Below, in pieces: positions 1 through 6,978 of a DNA stretch of 9,812 nucleotides (its first letter is position 1; the number at the start of each line of letters is the position of its first letter). Location of the stretch: NCBI GenBank assembly GCA_947628385.1, contig CANQZS010000055.1:1-9812 (forward strand), given 5' to 3'. This DNA comes from an uncultured Clostridia bacterium. Its GTDB lineage: Bacteria > Bacillota > Clostridia > Oscillospirales > Ruminococcaceae. Under the pieces are notes generated by a model, which was given only the letters and a program-made list of their open reading frames with translations, ran no database searches and had not been told where the DNA came from. The position numbers were made by a program, and so were the translations under genes.

Positions 1-2
1 AA

Positions 3-62
3 TGCTCTCTATCTGTTTTCTTTTTAATCAATTTCCTCGGTTGTTTTACTTATGCAACGTAA
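3..62 (+). other. signal-peptide-like stretch in a different frame from the surface protein
   Basis: Reading from base 3, the frame gives a strongly hydrophobic run ending in Phe-Thr-Tyr-Ala-Thr and then a TAA at 60-62. It resembles the core and cleavage site of a secretion signal, with Thr at -3 and Ala at -1. Removing a single base near position 60 would join it directly to Lys-Val-Cys-Ser-Thr-Glu-Val-Asp at the start of the Ig-repeat ORF, which completes a normal bacterial Ig-like (BIG2) domain start. No start codon for this frame is visible, so the true gene start would lie left of the window. This is an inference from frame structure; the hydrophobic run could be coincidental. Confidence 0.45.
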
Positions 63-3000
63 AGTATGTTCAACAGAAGTGGATCTCAAAGTTGACGGAA
101 AAACTACAATAACGGCAGCCGTTTCACCGGAAACGGCGGATTACAAGACTATTGAATGGAGCGTTACCGGCGGCGACAGCGACGTAATTAAATTCACCGT
201 AAGCGACGGCGGCAAGAGCGTTGACATTACCGCATTGAAAGCGGGCGAAGTCACTCTTACGGCGTCCATTGATGAAGGCGAAACAACAGCTGAATGTGAA
301 ATAAATGTAACAAAGACGGATTCCACGGTAACGCTGTCGGCAGACAATACGGTCACATACGGTGACAGACTCACTCTTTCTGCGGAGATCACGAAAAATA
401 CATCGGGAATTTCTCTGATGGCTCTTGAAAATAATGTTGAATTTTTTAACGGCGGAACTTCTCTCGGTTCAGCAGAAGTAAAAGACGGCAAAGCGGAACT
501 GACAGTCAATGTTACAAAGGATAAGTTCAGCATAGGTAAAAACACAATAACGGCTGTTTACGGCGGAAGTTTTTCGCTGAACGGAAACGAAAGCACGATA
601 GAGGTAACGGTAAATCCAAAAACGATAAGTGCAAATATCACCGGAAAAACGTCAAAAACATATGACGGAAAAACGGATTGCGAAGCGGAAATTACGTCTG
701 ACGGCATTTTAGAGGGAGACGAAGTTTCCATAACGGCGGAAAGCTGCAAATTTGACAGCGCAAATGCCGGTGCAAGGACTGTTACGGCTTCCGGTTTAAC
801 ACTTGGCGGTGCACAAAGCGATTTTTACAAACTTGAAAAAGACGAAATTATCGGCAGTGGTAATATCACGCCCAAACATCTTGTTATTCCCGAAAAGGAA
901 TATACTTATGACGGAAAAACAAGCCACGAGATCGAACTTGACGGAGTAAACGGTGAAACAGTAAAGGCAACATTGACCGCCGACAGTAAGAATGCGGGAA
1001 AATACGAATATGACCCGTTTACAAAACCAAGTCATTATACCGTAAGTTTTTTTGCAAATGGTGTTTCAAGCGATAACTATACCGTATACACTGCGGGAAC
1101 GCTGACAATAGATCCGCTTACCGCAGAAATAAAATGGCAGGACAATACATCATTCGTTTATGACGGCACGGAAAAAACCGTTAAGGCAGAATGGAAAAAC
1201 AAGGTTTTAGCTGACGATGCGAAACTTGAATTCAAGGATAATGTTCAAACCGAAGTTGGCGATTACACAGCATCTGTTACAATTACCGGAGCCGATAGCC
1301 TGAATTACATTATTGAACGTTCCGATGAGAAACTGCCTTGGGAAATTACAGCAGCCGGATCCGGCTTGACGCTTTCGGCAGCAAACAAAACAGTAACATA
1401 CGGCGGTAACGTTTCCCTGACAGCTACCATTAAGAGATCGGAAACCACCGGAATAATGACGATGTCCGCAAAGCAGAACGAAGTGGAATTCTTTATCGGT
1501 GGAAATTCCATAGGCAGCGTAAAAGTTACCTACACCGACGGCAGCGACGGGACCGCAACATTTGTATTGCCCGCAACATCGGCAAAACATTTCAAAGTGG
1601 GAGCAAATACGATCCGCGCGGAATACAGTGGAAGTCACGATCTTTCCGGCAGCAGTGCTGAAATAACAATTACAGTCGATCCGAAACCCGTAACTGCTAA
1701 AATTGATGGAGAAACTTCCAAAGTTTACGACGGAACAAATATTATTACCGGACTTTCTTTGCAGCTTAACGGAATTGAAGATTGCGACAAAGAAAATGTT
1801 CAAGCAGCAGCGGAAAGTTACACATTCAACAGCGAAGATGTTGAAACGGCAAACACCATTACCGCAAACGATGCAAAGCTTTCCGGAGCACAGGCGGGAA
1901 ATTACACTTTGACCGTTGATACAATTGAGGGAAAAATTACGCCGTTCCCGCTTAAAATTCAGTCTTACGGTTTCACATATGACGGAGACAATGTTTTTGA
2001 AATTAAACCTAATGGTGTAAACAGTGAAACCGTAAATGCAACATTGACGGCGGCAAGCAAAAATGCAGGAACATATACTTATAACGCTGATGAAAACGGC
2101 TACACAATTAAACTTGACAGCAGCAATTATTCCGTAGGATCGGCGGATCCGCTGACAATAAATCAGTGTACTGCAACTATTAAGTGGTCGGAATCGGAAT
2201 TCTATTATGACGGCAAAGAAAAAACCGTTACCGCAACGGTAACAAATGCAGTTTCAGGCGATGAATTCACTATTTCGTATAAAAACAATACCGGAACCGA
2301 CGTGGGCGAATACACCGCGGAAATTACTGATCTGGGCAATGACAATTACACACTTGACGGCGCAGAAAATGTTACGCTTATGTGGAAAATTTCCGCTGTA
2401 GGACGTGAAGAGACAAATGTAAAAATTGATTATGTCAATGAAACACTTTCCACAAGCAGCGATATGGAATATTCACTTGACGGCGAAACATGGATCTCCT
2501 GCACGGAAAATATGTCCGTTACGGCAGTCGGCTGGAAAGAGACCGAAAGTCTGACGGTAAGATTCCGTTATGCAAAAGATAATAACCACAATGCAGGAGA
2601 AGTGCAGACGGTAGTTATCCCCGCAAGACCCGCCGCGCCGGATATTGAAGCTGCGGTAACAAAAACGCAGGATTCGATCACTGTTGCGGAAATTGCAGGC
2701 TGCGAATATTCGATCAACGGAACAACATGGCAGAACAGCGGAACATTCAACGGATTGACCGAGGGAACGGAATACACGGTACAGAGCCGCATAAAAGCAA
2801 CAGAAAATGCGTTTGCGTCCTTTGCAGCGAATAAGACCGTAGTTACAGCGGAAACTTCTTACGGAAAGACCGAGCTAAAAACGGGCGAAACCGTGGAAAC
2901 GGAAAACGGAAGAGTCACAAATGACGGCAATAAAGTTGAAATAGAGGATAAGGACGGAAATAAAACAACGGTAACGCTTCCGGACGGAGCTTCCGACAGT

Positions 3001-4161
3001 GTTAAAGTTGACGACAGCGGAAATATTGATGTTCCGGCAGGCAGCACAGTCCTGACAGGAGATACAACTATCGGACTTCCCGATGGCGGCACGGTAAAAC
3101 CGGACGGAACGATCACAGCGGATAAAATAATTACCGATAATAAAACAATTTCCGGCGATGAAGTTACGGTCGATAAAGACGGAAATATCACTGTCTCGGG
3201 AAGCGGAACAGTTCAAAGCGGTGACACGACATTAACACTTCCTGACGGAGGAAAAATTTCACCCGACGGAATAATTGACGCGGATAAAGTTATTTCCGAT
3301 GATAAAACAATTTCCGGCGATGAAATAACGGTAGATAAAGACGGAAATATCACTGTCTCGGGAAGCGGTAAAGTTCAAAGCGGTGACACGATCGTTACCG
3401 GTGAAACAGTAACTGTTGACAAGGACGGAAATATTGCGATCCCGGACGGCGGTACCGTACATTCAGCCGACGGATCGGAAACCGTTATCGGAAAAGACGG
3501 CAGCATAAGCAATAATGAAGTCAGCATTGAACCTTTAAATAGTGTGGGTTATTACGACGGAAACGGTGAAGATCATTCCATCAATAACGGATATATAGTG
3601 CTTGATATTGAAAGCGCAGACGATGATCCGCTTGTAAAAGATCTTGAAAACGGATCGGATATTTCCATACTTGCAGCTTACGACATCAGACTGCTTTACA
3701 ACGGCAGATTTGAAGTGCAGCCCAACGGCACGGTGACAGTTACGATAGCTGCTTCGGCAGGTGCTGACGGCACGGAAAAAGTTCTGCACGCGAATGGCAG
3801 CGGCTTTGAAGATATGAATGCTGAATACGACGGCGATTCAAAAACGTTCAGCTTTGAAACGGATCATTTCAGTATTTATGTTGTAGCCGGCGCAGTATTT
3901 TCCGATGAACCGATAACACCTCCAAGCGTTCCACAGACAACTCCGGACATACCGACTGTTGTTCCTGCCGTAACGGAAAAGACTGACAAAAATAATGACA
4001 GCGAGGATATTTCCTCAGGCGCGGAGATCGTGTCCGCCGGTGAAAAAATAAGCGGAATAATTTTTGGAAACGATGGTTCAAGAAATATTTTTGTATGCTT
4101 ATTTACAGTCGGGATCGCTGCCGCCGCAGTAATTTTTGCAAAGAAAAAAAGACAGAAATAA
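52..4161 (+). CDS. giant Ig/YDG/MBG-repeat cell-surface protein, membrane anchored (5' end probably frameshifted)
   Basis: This 1369-residue repeat-rich surface protein probably acts outside the membrane in adhesion or as a stalk; its ligand is unknown. In order it shows: a BIG2-like Ig domain (about 1-88); a Big_3-like Ig repeat (92-189); a YDG domain with Thr-Tyr-Asp-Gly (191-275); an MBG-like domain with Thr-Tyr-Asp-Gly (276-356); and an MBG domain with Val-Tyr-Asp-Gly (357-435). The same four-domain block then recurs at 438-783. An Fn3-like region (785-935), a Gly/Asp-rich repeat region (941-1160), a terminal domain ending His-Phe-Ser-Ile-Tyr (1160-1283), a Pro/Thr/Ser-rich linker, and a transmembrane helix (1346-1363) with a Lys/Arg-rich tail follow. 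No LPXTG motif precedes the helix. The ATG at 52 has no Shine-Dalgarno sequence and no signal peptide; a TAA lies in frame at 25-27. The annotated start is therefore only the first ATG, and the real N-terminus probably lies in another frame upstream. Surface location is secure; the exact function is unknown. Confidence 0.85.
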   Translation: MQRKVCSTEVDLKVDGKTTITAAVSPETADYKTIEWSVTGGDSDVIKFTVSDGGKSVDITALKAGEVTLTASIDEGETTAECEINVTKTDSTVTLSADNTVTYGDRLTLSAEITKNTSGISLMALENNVEFFNGGTSLGSAEVKDGKAELTVNVTKDKFSIGKNTITAVYGGSFSLNGNESTIEVTVNPKTISANITGKTSKTYDGKTDCEAEITSDGILEGDEVSITAESCKFDSANAGARTVTASGLTLGGAQSDFYKLEKDEIIGSGNITPKHLVIPEKEYTYDGKTSHEIELDGVNGETVKATLTADSKNAGKYEYDPFTKPSHYTVSFFANGVSSDNYTVYTAGTLTIDPLTAEIKWQDNTSFVYDGTEKTVKAEWKNKVLADDAKLEFKDNVQTEVGDYTASVTITGADSLNYIIERSDEKLPWEITAAGSGLTLSAANKTVTYGGNVSLTATIKRSETTGIMTMSAKQNEVEFFIGGNSIGSVKVTYTDGSDGTATFVLPATSAKHFKVGANTIRAEYSGSHDLSGSSAEITITVDPKPVTAKIDGETSKVYDGTNIITGLSLQLNGIEDCDKENVQAAAESYTFNSEDVETANTITANDAKLSGAQAGNYTLTVDTIEGKITPFPLKIQSYGFTYDGDNVFEIKPNGVNSETVNATLTAASKNAGTYTYNADENGYTIKLDSSNYSVGSADPLTINQCTATIKWSESEFYYDGKEKTVTATVTNAVSGDEFTISYKNNTGTDVGEYTAEITDLGNDNYTLDGAENVTLMWKISAVGREETNVKIDYVNETLSTSSDMEYSLDGETWISCTENMSVTAVGWKETESLTVRFRYAKDNNHNAGEVQTVVIPARPAAPDIEAAVTKTQDSITVAEIAGCEYSINGTTWQNSGTFNGLTEGTEYTVQSRIKATENAFASFAANKTVVTAETSYGKTELKTGETVETENGRVTNDGNKVEIEDKDGNKTTVTLPDGASDSVKVDDSGNIDVPAGSTVLTGDTTIGLPDGGTVKPDGTITADKIITDNKTISGDEVTVDKDGNITVSGSGTVQSGDTTLTLPDGGKISPDGIIDADKVISDDKTISGDEITVDKDGNITVSGSGKVQSGDTIVTGETVTVDKDGNIAIPDGGTVHSADGSETVIGKDGSISNNEVSIEPLNSVGYYDGNGEDHSINNGYIVLDIESADDDPLVKDLENGSDISILAAYDIRLLYNGRFEVQPNGTVTVTIAASAGADGTEKVLHANGSGFEDMNAEYDGDSKTFSFETDHFSIYVVAGAVFSDEPITPPSVPQTTPDIPTVVPAVTEKTDKNNDSEDISSGAEIVSAGEKISGIIFGNDGSRNIFVCLFTVGIAAAAVIFAKKKRQK
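3141..3390 (+). repeat. intragenic 88-bp direct repeat, two copies 162 bp apart
   Basis: Bases 3141-3228 and 3303-3390 match with five differences by eye. The offset of 162 bp equals 54 codons, so the repeat stays in frame. Each copy encodes Thr-Ile-Ser-Gly-Asp-Glu, then Val-Asp-Lys-Asp-Gly-Asn-Ile, then Ser-Gly-Ser-Gly, Val-Gln-Ser-Gly-Asp-Thr. A weaker third copy of the Val-Asp-Lys-Asp-Gly-Asn-Ile unit follows around 3414-3435. The pattern of short beta strands and Gly/Asp turns suggests an extended beta-solenoid-like stalk. The high DNA identity points to recent duplication or gene-conversion-prone DNA. Confidence 0.85.
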
Positions 4162-4204
4162 TTTTAAAAAGCACAATTAAATAATTGCATAAGCCGAATG
4201 TAAA

Positions 4205-4254
4205 AAGCAGCAGTCAGGCGGGGAATAGTCCCGTCCGGCTGCTGCTTATATTTT
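4205..4254 (+). terminator. Rho-independent terminator of the surface protein gene
   Basis: Bases 4205-4213 pair perfectly with 4239-4247 (AAGCAGCAG with CTGCTGCTT). The stem continues inward through CGGG/CCCG with one mismatch and two wobble pairs to a loop of about seven bases at 4223-4229. A short ATATTTT tail follows. It lies 43 bases after the stop codon of the surface gene. Confidence 0.8.
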
Positions 4255-4273
4255 ACAGCAATTTAACATATAG

Positions 4274-4513
4274 ATCGAGGGAATTCAAAATACTTTTGCA
4301 ATTGCGAAAAATAACTCTGAAAGAATTGCGCTTTTAGAAAGCTGCGATAATGCTCTCAGGAAGGCAATGAGCGATTATCTTGATTCTGAACAGAATGTAT
4401 CGGACGATATTCCGCAAAAGGATATTACATATAAATTAATGTATTTCAGACAAGGGAGAACCGTTTCTGAGCTTATTGATAAAATAAATGAAAACGATAA
4501 AACAGAAAAATAA
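4274..4513 (+). pseudogene. open reading-frame remnant without a start codon
   Basis: The frame is open from just after a TAG at 4271-4273 to the TAA at 4511-4513, about 79 codons. It reads like real protein, mixed charged and hydrophobic, with Glu-Arg-Ile-Ala-Leu-Leu-Glu near its start and Arg-Gln-Gly-Arg-Thr-Val-Ser-Glu-Leu-Ile near its end. There is no ATG, GTG or TTG at the beginning. The first standard start is the ATG at 4367, which would give 48 residues, and its AGGAAGG at 4358-4364 sits only two bases away. The coding signal begins right after the surface gene's terminator, so this looks like the 3' end of a gene that lost its 5' part. I do not recognise the family. A functional 48-residue protein from 4367 remains possible. 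Confidence 0.45.
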
Positions 4514-4576
4514 TTTAAGACGTTTTATGTGAACAGCAAAAATAATATTTTTGTTTCTATGTTTTTTCGACAAATT

Positions 4577-4603
4577 GAGGGGAAGCTCCAAGAGCTTCCC
4601 CTC
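4577..4603 (-). terminator. hairpin terminator of the cheY-cheX-like operon
   Basis: A perfect 12-bp stem (4577-4588 with 4592-4603, GAGGGGAAGCTC type) with a three-base loop lies 20 bases after the stop codon of the leftward CheX-like gene. The tail on the minus strand (AATTTGTC) is only moderately U-rich. It may also block transcription arriving from the left. Confidence 0.7.
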
Positions 4604-4623
4604 ATGATCTTTATATTATAAAA

Positions 4624-5502
4624 TTACATTGCAATAACAAAATTTACGATACCGAAAGGATAGCTTACCGGAACGACGCACGCCTTGGAAAGTCCCTTTA
4701 TATCCATGGAATCATAATAGCACTGAGGTTCAAGCTGGAGCTCAGCGCCGGTATCGTTGGAAACATTAACGGCAAAAAGTCCGTTGTGGAGATTTATGAA
4801 TTCGCTTACACAAGCCTGTGTATATTCATCATCGTTTTCAAGCTCCTCCTTTGCAAATCTTGAAGCAAAGGCAATGAGCGCAGGCTTTTCGGCATATATA
4901 AGCGTGGTCATATTCTCGCTGCCGCTGATGTTCTGCAAAACGACGTTGCTGATCGGTTCTTTAAGGGAGAACGGATCCATAGGAGTAAAATCATCTCCTA
5001 TAAAACGGATAAGATTCTTGAATATAAGGGATACATAATTTGTCAGCTGATCGCGATCCTCGCTTGCTTTAAGATCGTAAAAGCTGCTTATCATCTTGGC
5101 TATCGAGGATTCGTTGGAATCGTTCATATCCGCGTCGGAAAGACTGTTTTCCTCCTTGTAGGAATTCAGAGCATTCTCAAACTGAGCGTTTGACATATAG
5201 CCCTTGTCAACCAGCGCCTGACCCAGAAGCAGATGACCCGACGGCTGAGTCTTGAAAAGCTCTTCAACCTGATCGGTGGTAAGGAATCCCATTTCAACCA
5301 TTACCTCGCCTATGCGCTTATCCTCGCGCTGCTGACGGGCATGAGCCTTTTCGACCTGATCCGCAGTCATGTAACCCGCGTTTATAGCGAGAACGCCAAG
5401 CTTGAGACGGGTATTTTTCTGGAGCAGCAATGCCTCGGAAAGCTGCTCGGAGGTGACAAGCTGTTTGTGGAGAAGATAGCTGCCGAAAAACTGTGTAAAC
5501 AT
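4624..5502 (-). CDS. CheX-like phosphatase-domain protein with tandem MshEN-type N-terminal repeats
   Basis: This 292-residue cytoplasmic protein has two parts. Residues 5-28, 34-57, 63-86 and 92-115 are four 24-residue half motifs, each a hydrophobic-Gly start, a hydrophobic stretch, a central Gly (Gln in the first), a helix and a final Gln (Tyr in the fourth). They repeat at an exact 29-residue period. This matches the MshEN (GspE N-terminal) layout of 24-residue motifs with 5-residue spacers, known as a cyclic-di-GMP receptor in MshE-type ATPases. Only the third half begins with the consensus Arg (Arg63-Ile-Gly). After an acidic linker (about 117-135), residues 136-292 resemble CheX. They include Ser-Glu234-Phe-Ile-Asn237, the ExxN signature that CheC/CheX phosphatases use against phospho-CheY. 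The start has a strong AAGGGAGG site, 20 bases after the receiver gene. Inferred role: a partner or phosphatase of the adjacent receiver, possibly gated by cyclic-di-GMP. No ATPase domain is present, so it is not a secretion ATPase. Confidence 0.8.
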   Translation of the reverse strand: MFTQFFGSYLLHKQLVTSEQLSEALLLQKNTRLKLGVLAINAGYMTADQVEKAHARQQREDKRIGEVMVEMGFLTTDQVEELFKTQPSGHLLLGQALVDKGYMSNAQFENALNSYKEENSLSDADMNDSNESSIAKMISSFYDLKASEDRDQLTNYVSLIFKNLIRFIGDDFTPMDPFSLKEPISNVVLQNISGSENMTTLIYAEKPALIAFASRFAKEELENDDEYTQACVSEFINLHNGLFAVNVSNDTGAELQLEPQCYYDSMDIKGLSKACVVPVSYPFGIVNFVIAM

Positions 5503-5522
5503 TATTATTGTCCTCCCTTTTA

Positions 5523-5882
5523 TTATTTGGACGCCTTAGCAATGATCTTTGCAACGTCGTCGTCCTCGATAGGCTTCTGGAGAAAATCGTATGCTCCCGC
5601 AAGGATAGCCTGTTTGAGGTTTTCCTGAGTACCTACGGACGAAGCCATAACGACCTTGGCGTTCTTATCGAAAGCGATTATTTCGGTAAGAGCTTCAACG
5701 CCGCTTTTTTCAGGCATTATAATATCCATAAAAACGAGATCCGGCTTTTCGGTTTTATATTTTTCCACAGCCTGCACGCCGTTTACCGCTTCGATGATCT
5801 CAGCTTCCGCGTCGGCGGTGGCAACTGCGTTTTTCATTTTTTTGCGTACAAACATCGAATCATCGCAAATCATTATTTTCAT
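5523..5882 (-). CDS. CheY-like single-domain response regulator
   Basis: This receiver domain has no output domain. Numbered from the ATG at 5882 (119 residues), the acidic pair is Asp7-Asp8 and the phosphoacceptor is Asp53 in Phe-Met-Asp-Ile-Ile-Met-Pro. Ser81 replaces the usual Thr, Phe100 sits at the CheY Tyr106 position, and the conserved lysine is Lys103 in Gln-Lys-Pro. All phosphorylation residues are therefore present. A GTG four codons upstream (5894) is also in frame, but the AAGGAG at 5896-5901 is one base from it and 13 bases from the ATG, so the ATG is preferred. The gene is first in an operon with the CheX-like gene. CheX-type proteins remove phosphate from such receivers, so the pair probably forms a small signalling module. 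No histidine kinase is in the window; the phosphodonor must be encoded elsewhere. Confidence 0.92.
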   Translation of the reverse strand: MKIMICDDSMFVRKKMKNAVATADAEAEIIEAVNGVQAVEKYKTEKPDLVFMDIIMPEKSGVEALTEIIAFDKNAKVVMASSVGTQENLKQAILAGAYDFLQKPIEDDDVAKIIAKASK

Positions 5883-5965
5883 TTGTGGATACACGCTCCT
5901 TAGAATAGTATAGCAATTATTGGCAGAATTTCACGCAAAAAACGCGCAAAACAGCCCTAAATAAT

Positions 5966-5994
5966 ATTATATCACAGCTCTGATCGTTTTTCAA
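5966..5994 (-). promoter_or_regulatory. sigma-A promoter of the cheY-cheX-like operon
   Basis: On the minus strand, TTGAAA (5994-5989) is followed after exactly 17 bases by TATAAT (5971-5966). TGA directly before the hexamer makes an extended -10. It predicts a start near 5959 and a leader of about 75 bases before the receiver gene. Confidence 0.8.
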
Positions 5995-6063
5995 TACATA
6001 AATTACACAATCTATAGTAAATATTTTTAGTATTAAGGATAAATATAAGCGTTTCCTGCCGGT

Positions 6064-6750
6064 TCAGATATATTCGGGCGGAATGTAAAGTCCGGCTATA
6101 TTTCCGCTTTTTACGGCATTTACATAGTCGGAAATGTCGGCGATCTTATTTTCGGTCAGCACGCCAAAGAACCTGTTCCCGCCAAGATGGTGACAGTCCG
6201 AACCGGCAGTATGGGTCAGACCGAACTGATCGGCATACCAGAGAGCGCGTTCGTCAAAGATCCTTTCGTGATTTCCGGCATTCCTGACCTCTGCGCCGTC
6301 GGTGTATTCTGGCAGAAGCTTTATATCGCGGATATAATCCGCTTCTCTGAACGGGTGAGCCTGAACTATTGCTCCTCCGTGACGGTGTACCCTGTCGCAG
6401 AACTCATAAACGGAAACGCGGATAATATCCGGCTCGCTTTTGAGCCACTGCTTGTCTATACCGTAGGCGAGCAGATCCGTGCCGTTCCAGCCGTATTCTA
6501 TCCCGAAAAGAACGTTTATACCTATCTCCTCGCCGCGTTTTCTGGCGTTTTCATATCCGCGGCAATAGCCGTCCACCCATTTATCCCATGGAAGAGAGCG
6601 GTCAACTGCGGTATTCCCGTTGTAGAAATGATCCGTAATAATTATCGTGTCATAGCCGAGAGCCTTGTATTGCTCCGCTTGTTCAGCTCCCGACGCGGAG
6701 GCGCAGGCGGAACCCTCCGAGGTGTGAAGATGAGTTTCTGTTCTGAACAT
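6064..6750 (-). CDS. PHP-domain metal-dependent phosphoesterase
   Basis: This 228-residue stand-alone PHP (polymerase and histidinol phosphatase) family protein is probably a cytoplasmic phosphoesterase using a multi-metal centre. The expected metal ligands appear in order: His7-Leu-His9-Thr, Asp40-His41 in Ile-Thr-Asp-His, Glu85 in Gly-Ile-Glu-Tyr, His132 in Gln-Ala-His-Pro, and Asp185-Cys-His187-His in Gly-Ser-Asp-Cys-His. Asn157-Ala-Gly-Asn160 also matches the family. It is shorter than typical histidinol phosphatases, and no his gene lies nearby, so the substrate is open; nucleotides or sugar phosphates are possible. The start is supported by AAGGAGGT ten bases upstream. The gene is divergent from the aminotransferase, and I see no clear terminator in the gap of about 180 bases before the receiver gene, so some read-through is possible. 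Confidence 0.88.
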   Translation of the reverse strand: MFRTETHLHTSEGSACASASGAEQAEQYKALGYDTIIITDHFYNGNTAVDRSLPWDKWVDGYCRGYENARKRGEEIGINVLFGIEYGWNGTDLLAYGIDKQWLKSEPDIIRVSVYEFCDRVHRHGGAIVQAHPFREADYIRDIKLLPEYTDGAEVRNAGNHERIFDERALWYADQFGLTHTAGSDCHHLGGNRFFGVLTENKIADISDYVNAVKSGNIAGLYIPPEYI

Positions 6751-6784
6751 AATGAGAACGACCTCCTTACTGTGCGCTGCCTAT

Positions 6785-6813
6785 ATATTAACATATCCCA
6801 AGCACTTTTTCAA
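6785..6813 (-). promoter_or_regulatory. promoter of the PHP gene
   Basis: On the minus strand, TTGAAA (6813-6808) is separated by 17 bases from TAATAT (6790-6785). A TG one base before the -10 makes it an extended element. It lies 35 bases ahead of the PHP start codon. Confidence 0.7.
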
Positions 6814-6850
6814 GGGCAAAATAAGTTAATATATGTCTAAAGAGAAAAAT

Positions 6851-6908
6851 ATTTGCAGGATTTTCAAAAATCACTTGCAAATCGCTCCGAAATGTATTAT
6901 TATATAAT
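6851..6908 (+). promoter_or_regulatory. aminotransferase promoter with an overlapping palindrome
   Basis: TTGCAA (6875-6880) lies 17 bases before TATTAT (6898-6903), and an overlapping TATAAT sits at 6903-6908. The -35 falls in the right arm of a nested inverted repeat: ATTTGCA (6851-6857) pairs with TGCAAAT (6876-6882), and GATTTT (6859-6864) pairs with AAAATC (6867-6872). A dyad over a -35 box is a typical repressor position, but no regulator gene is adjacent. The promoter call is good; the operator is an inference. Confidence 0.6.
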
Positions 6909-6915
6909 ATGGTGT

Positions 6916-6950
6916 GCAGACAGCGGCTCAAAGCGCCGTCTGCGGAAATT
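6916..6950 (+). promoter_or_regulatory. 5' leader hairpin ahead of the aminotransferase gene
   Basis: GCAGAC (6916-6921) pairs with GTCTGC (6938-6943), and after one mismatch GCG (6923-6925) pairs with CGC (6934-6936). GGAAATTTT follows. It begins only a few bases after the predicted transcription start, so it would cap the 5' end of the mRNA. The short U-run makes it a weak attenuator candidate; RNA stabilisation is equally plausible. Confidence 0.5.
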
Positions 6951-6978
6951 TTGCTGCTTAAGGAAAGGATAGATCGCT

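Noticed and set aside
1207..1803. 198-codon leftward ORF, and other leftward ORFs inside the surface gene
   Set aside because: These are Cys/Phe/Ser-rich antisense shadows of the Ig-repeat gene, without ribosome binding sites or recognisable domains.
4030..4158. Possible LPXTG sortase anchor at the C-terminus of the surface protein
   Set aside because: A hydrophobic helix and basic tail are present, but no LPXTG-like motif precedes them. I describe it as a membrane anchor only.
6187..6840. 217-codon rightward ORF opposite the PHP gene
   Set aside because: The opposite strand carries all PHP metal-binding motifs and a strong ribosome binding site, so this is a shadow.
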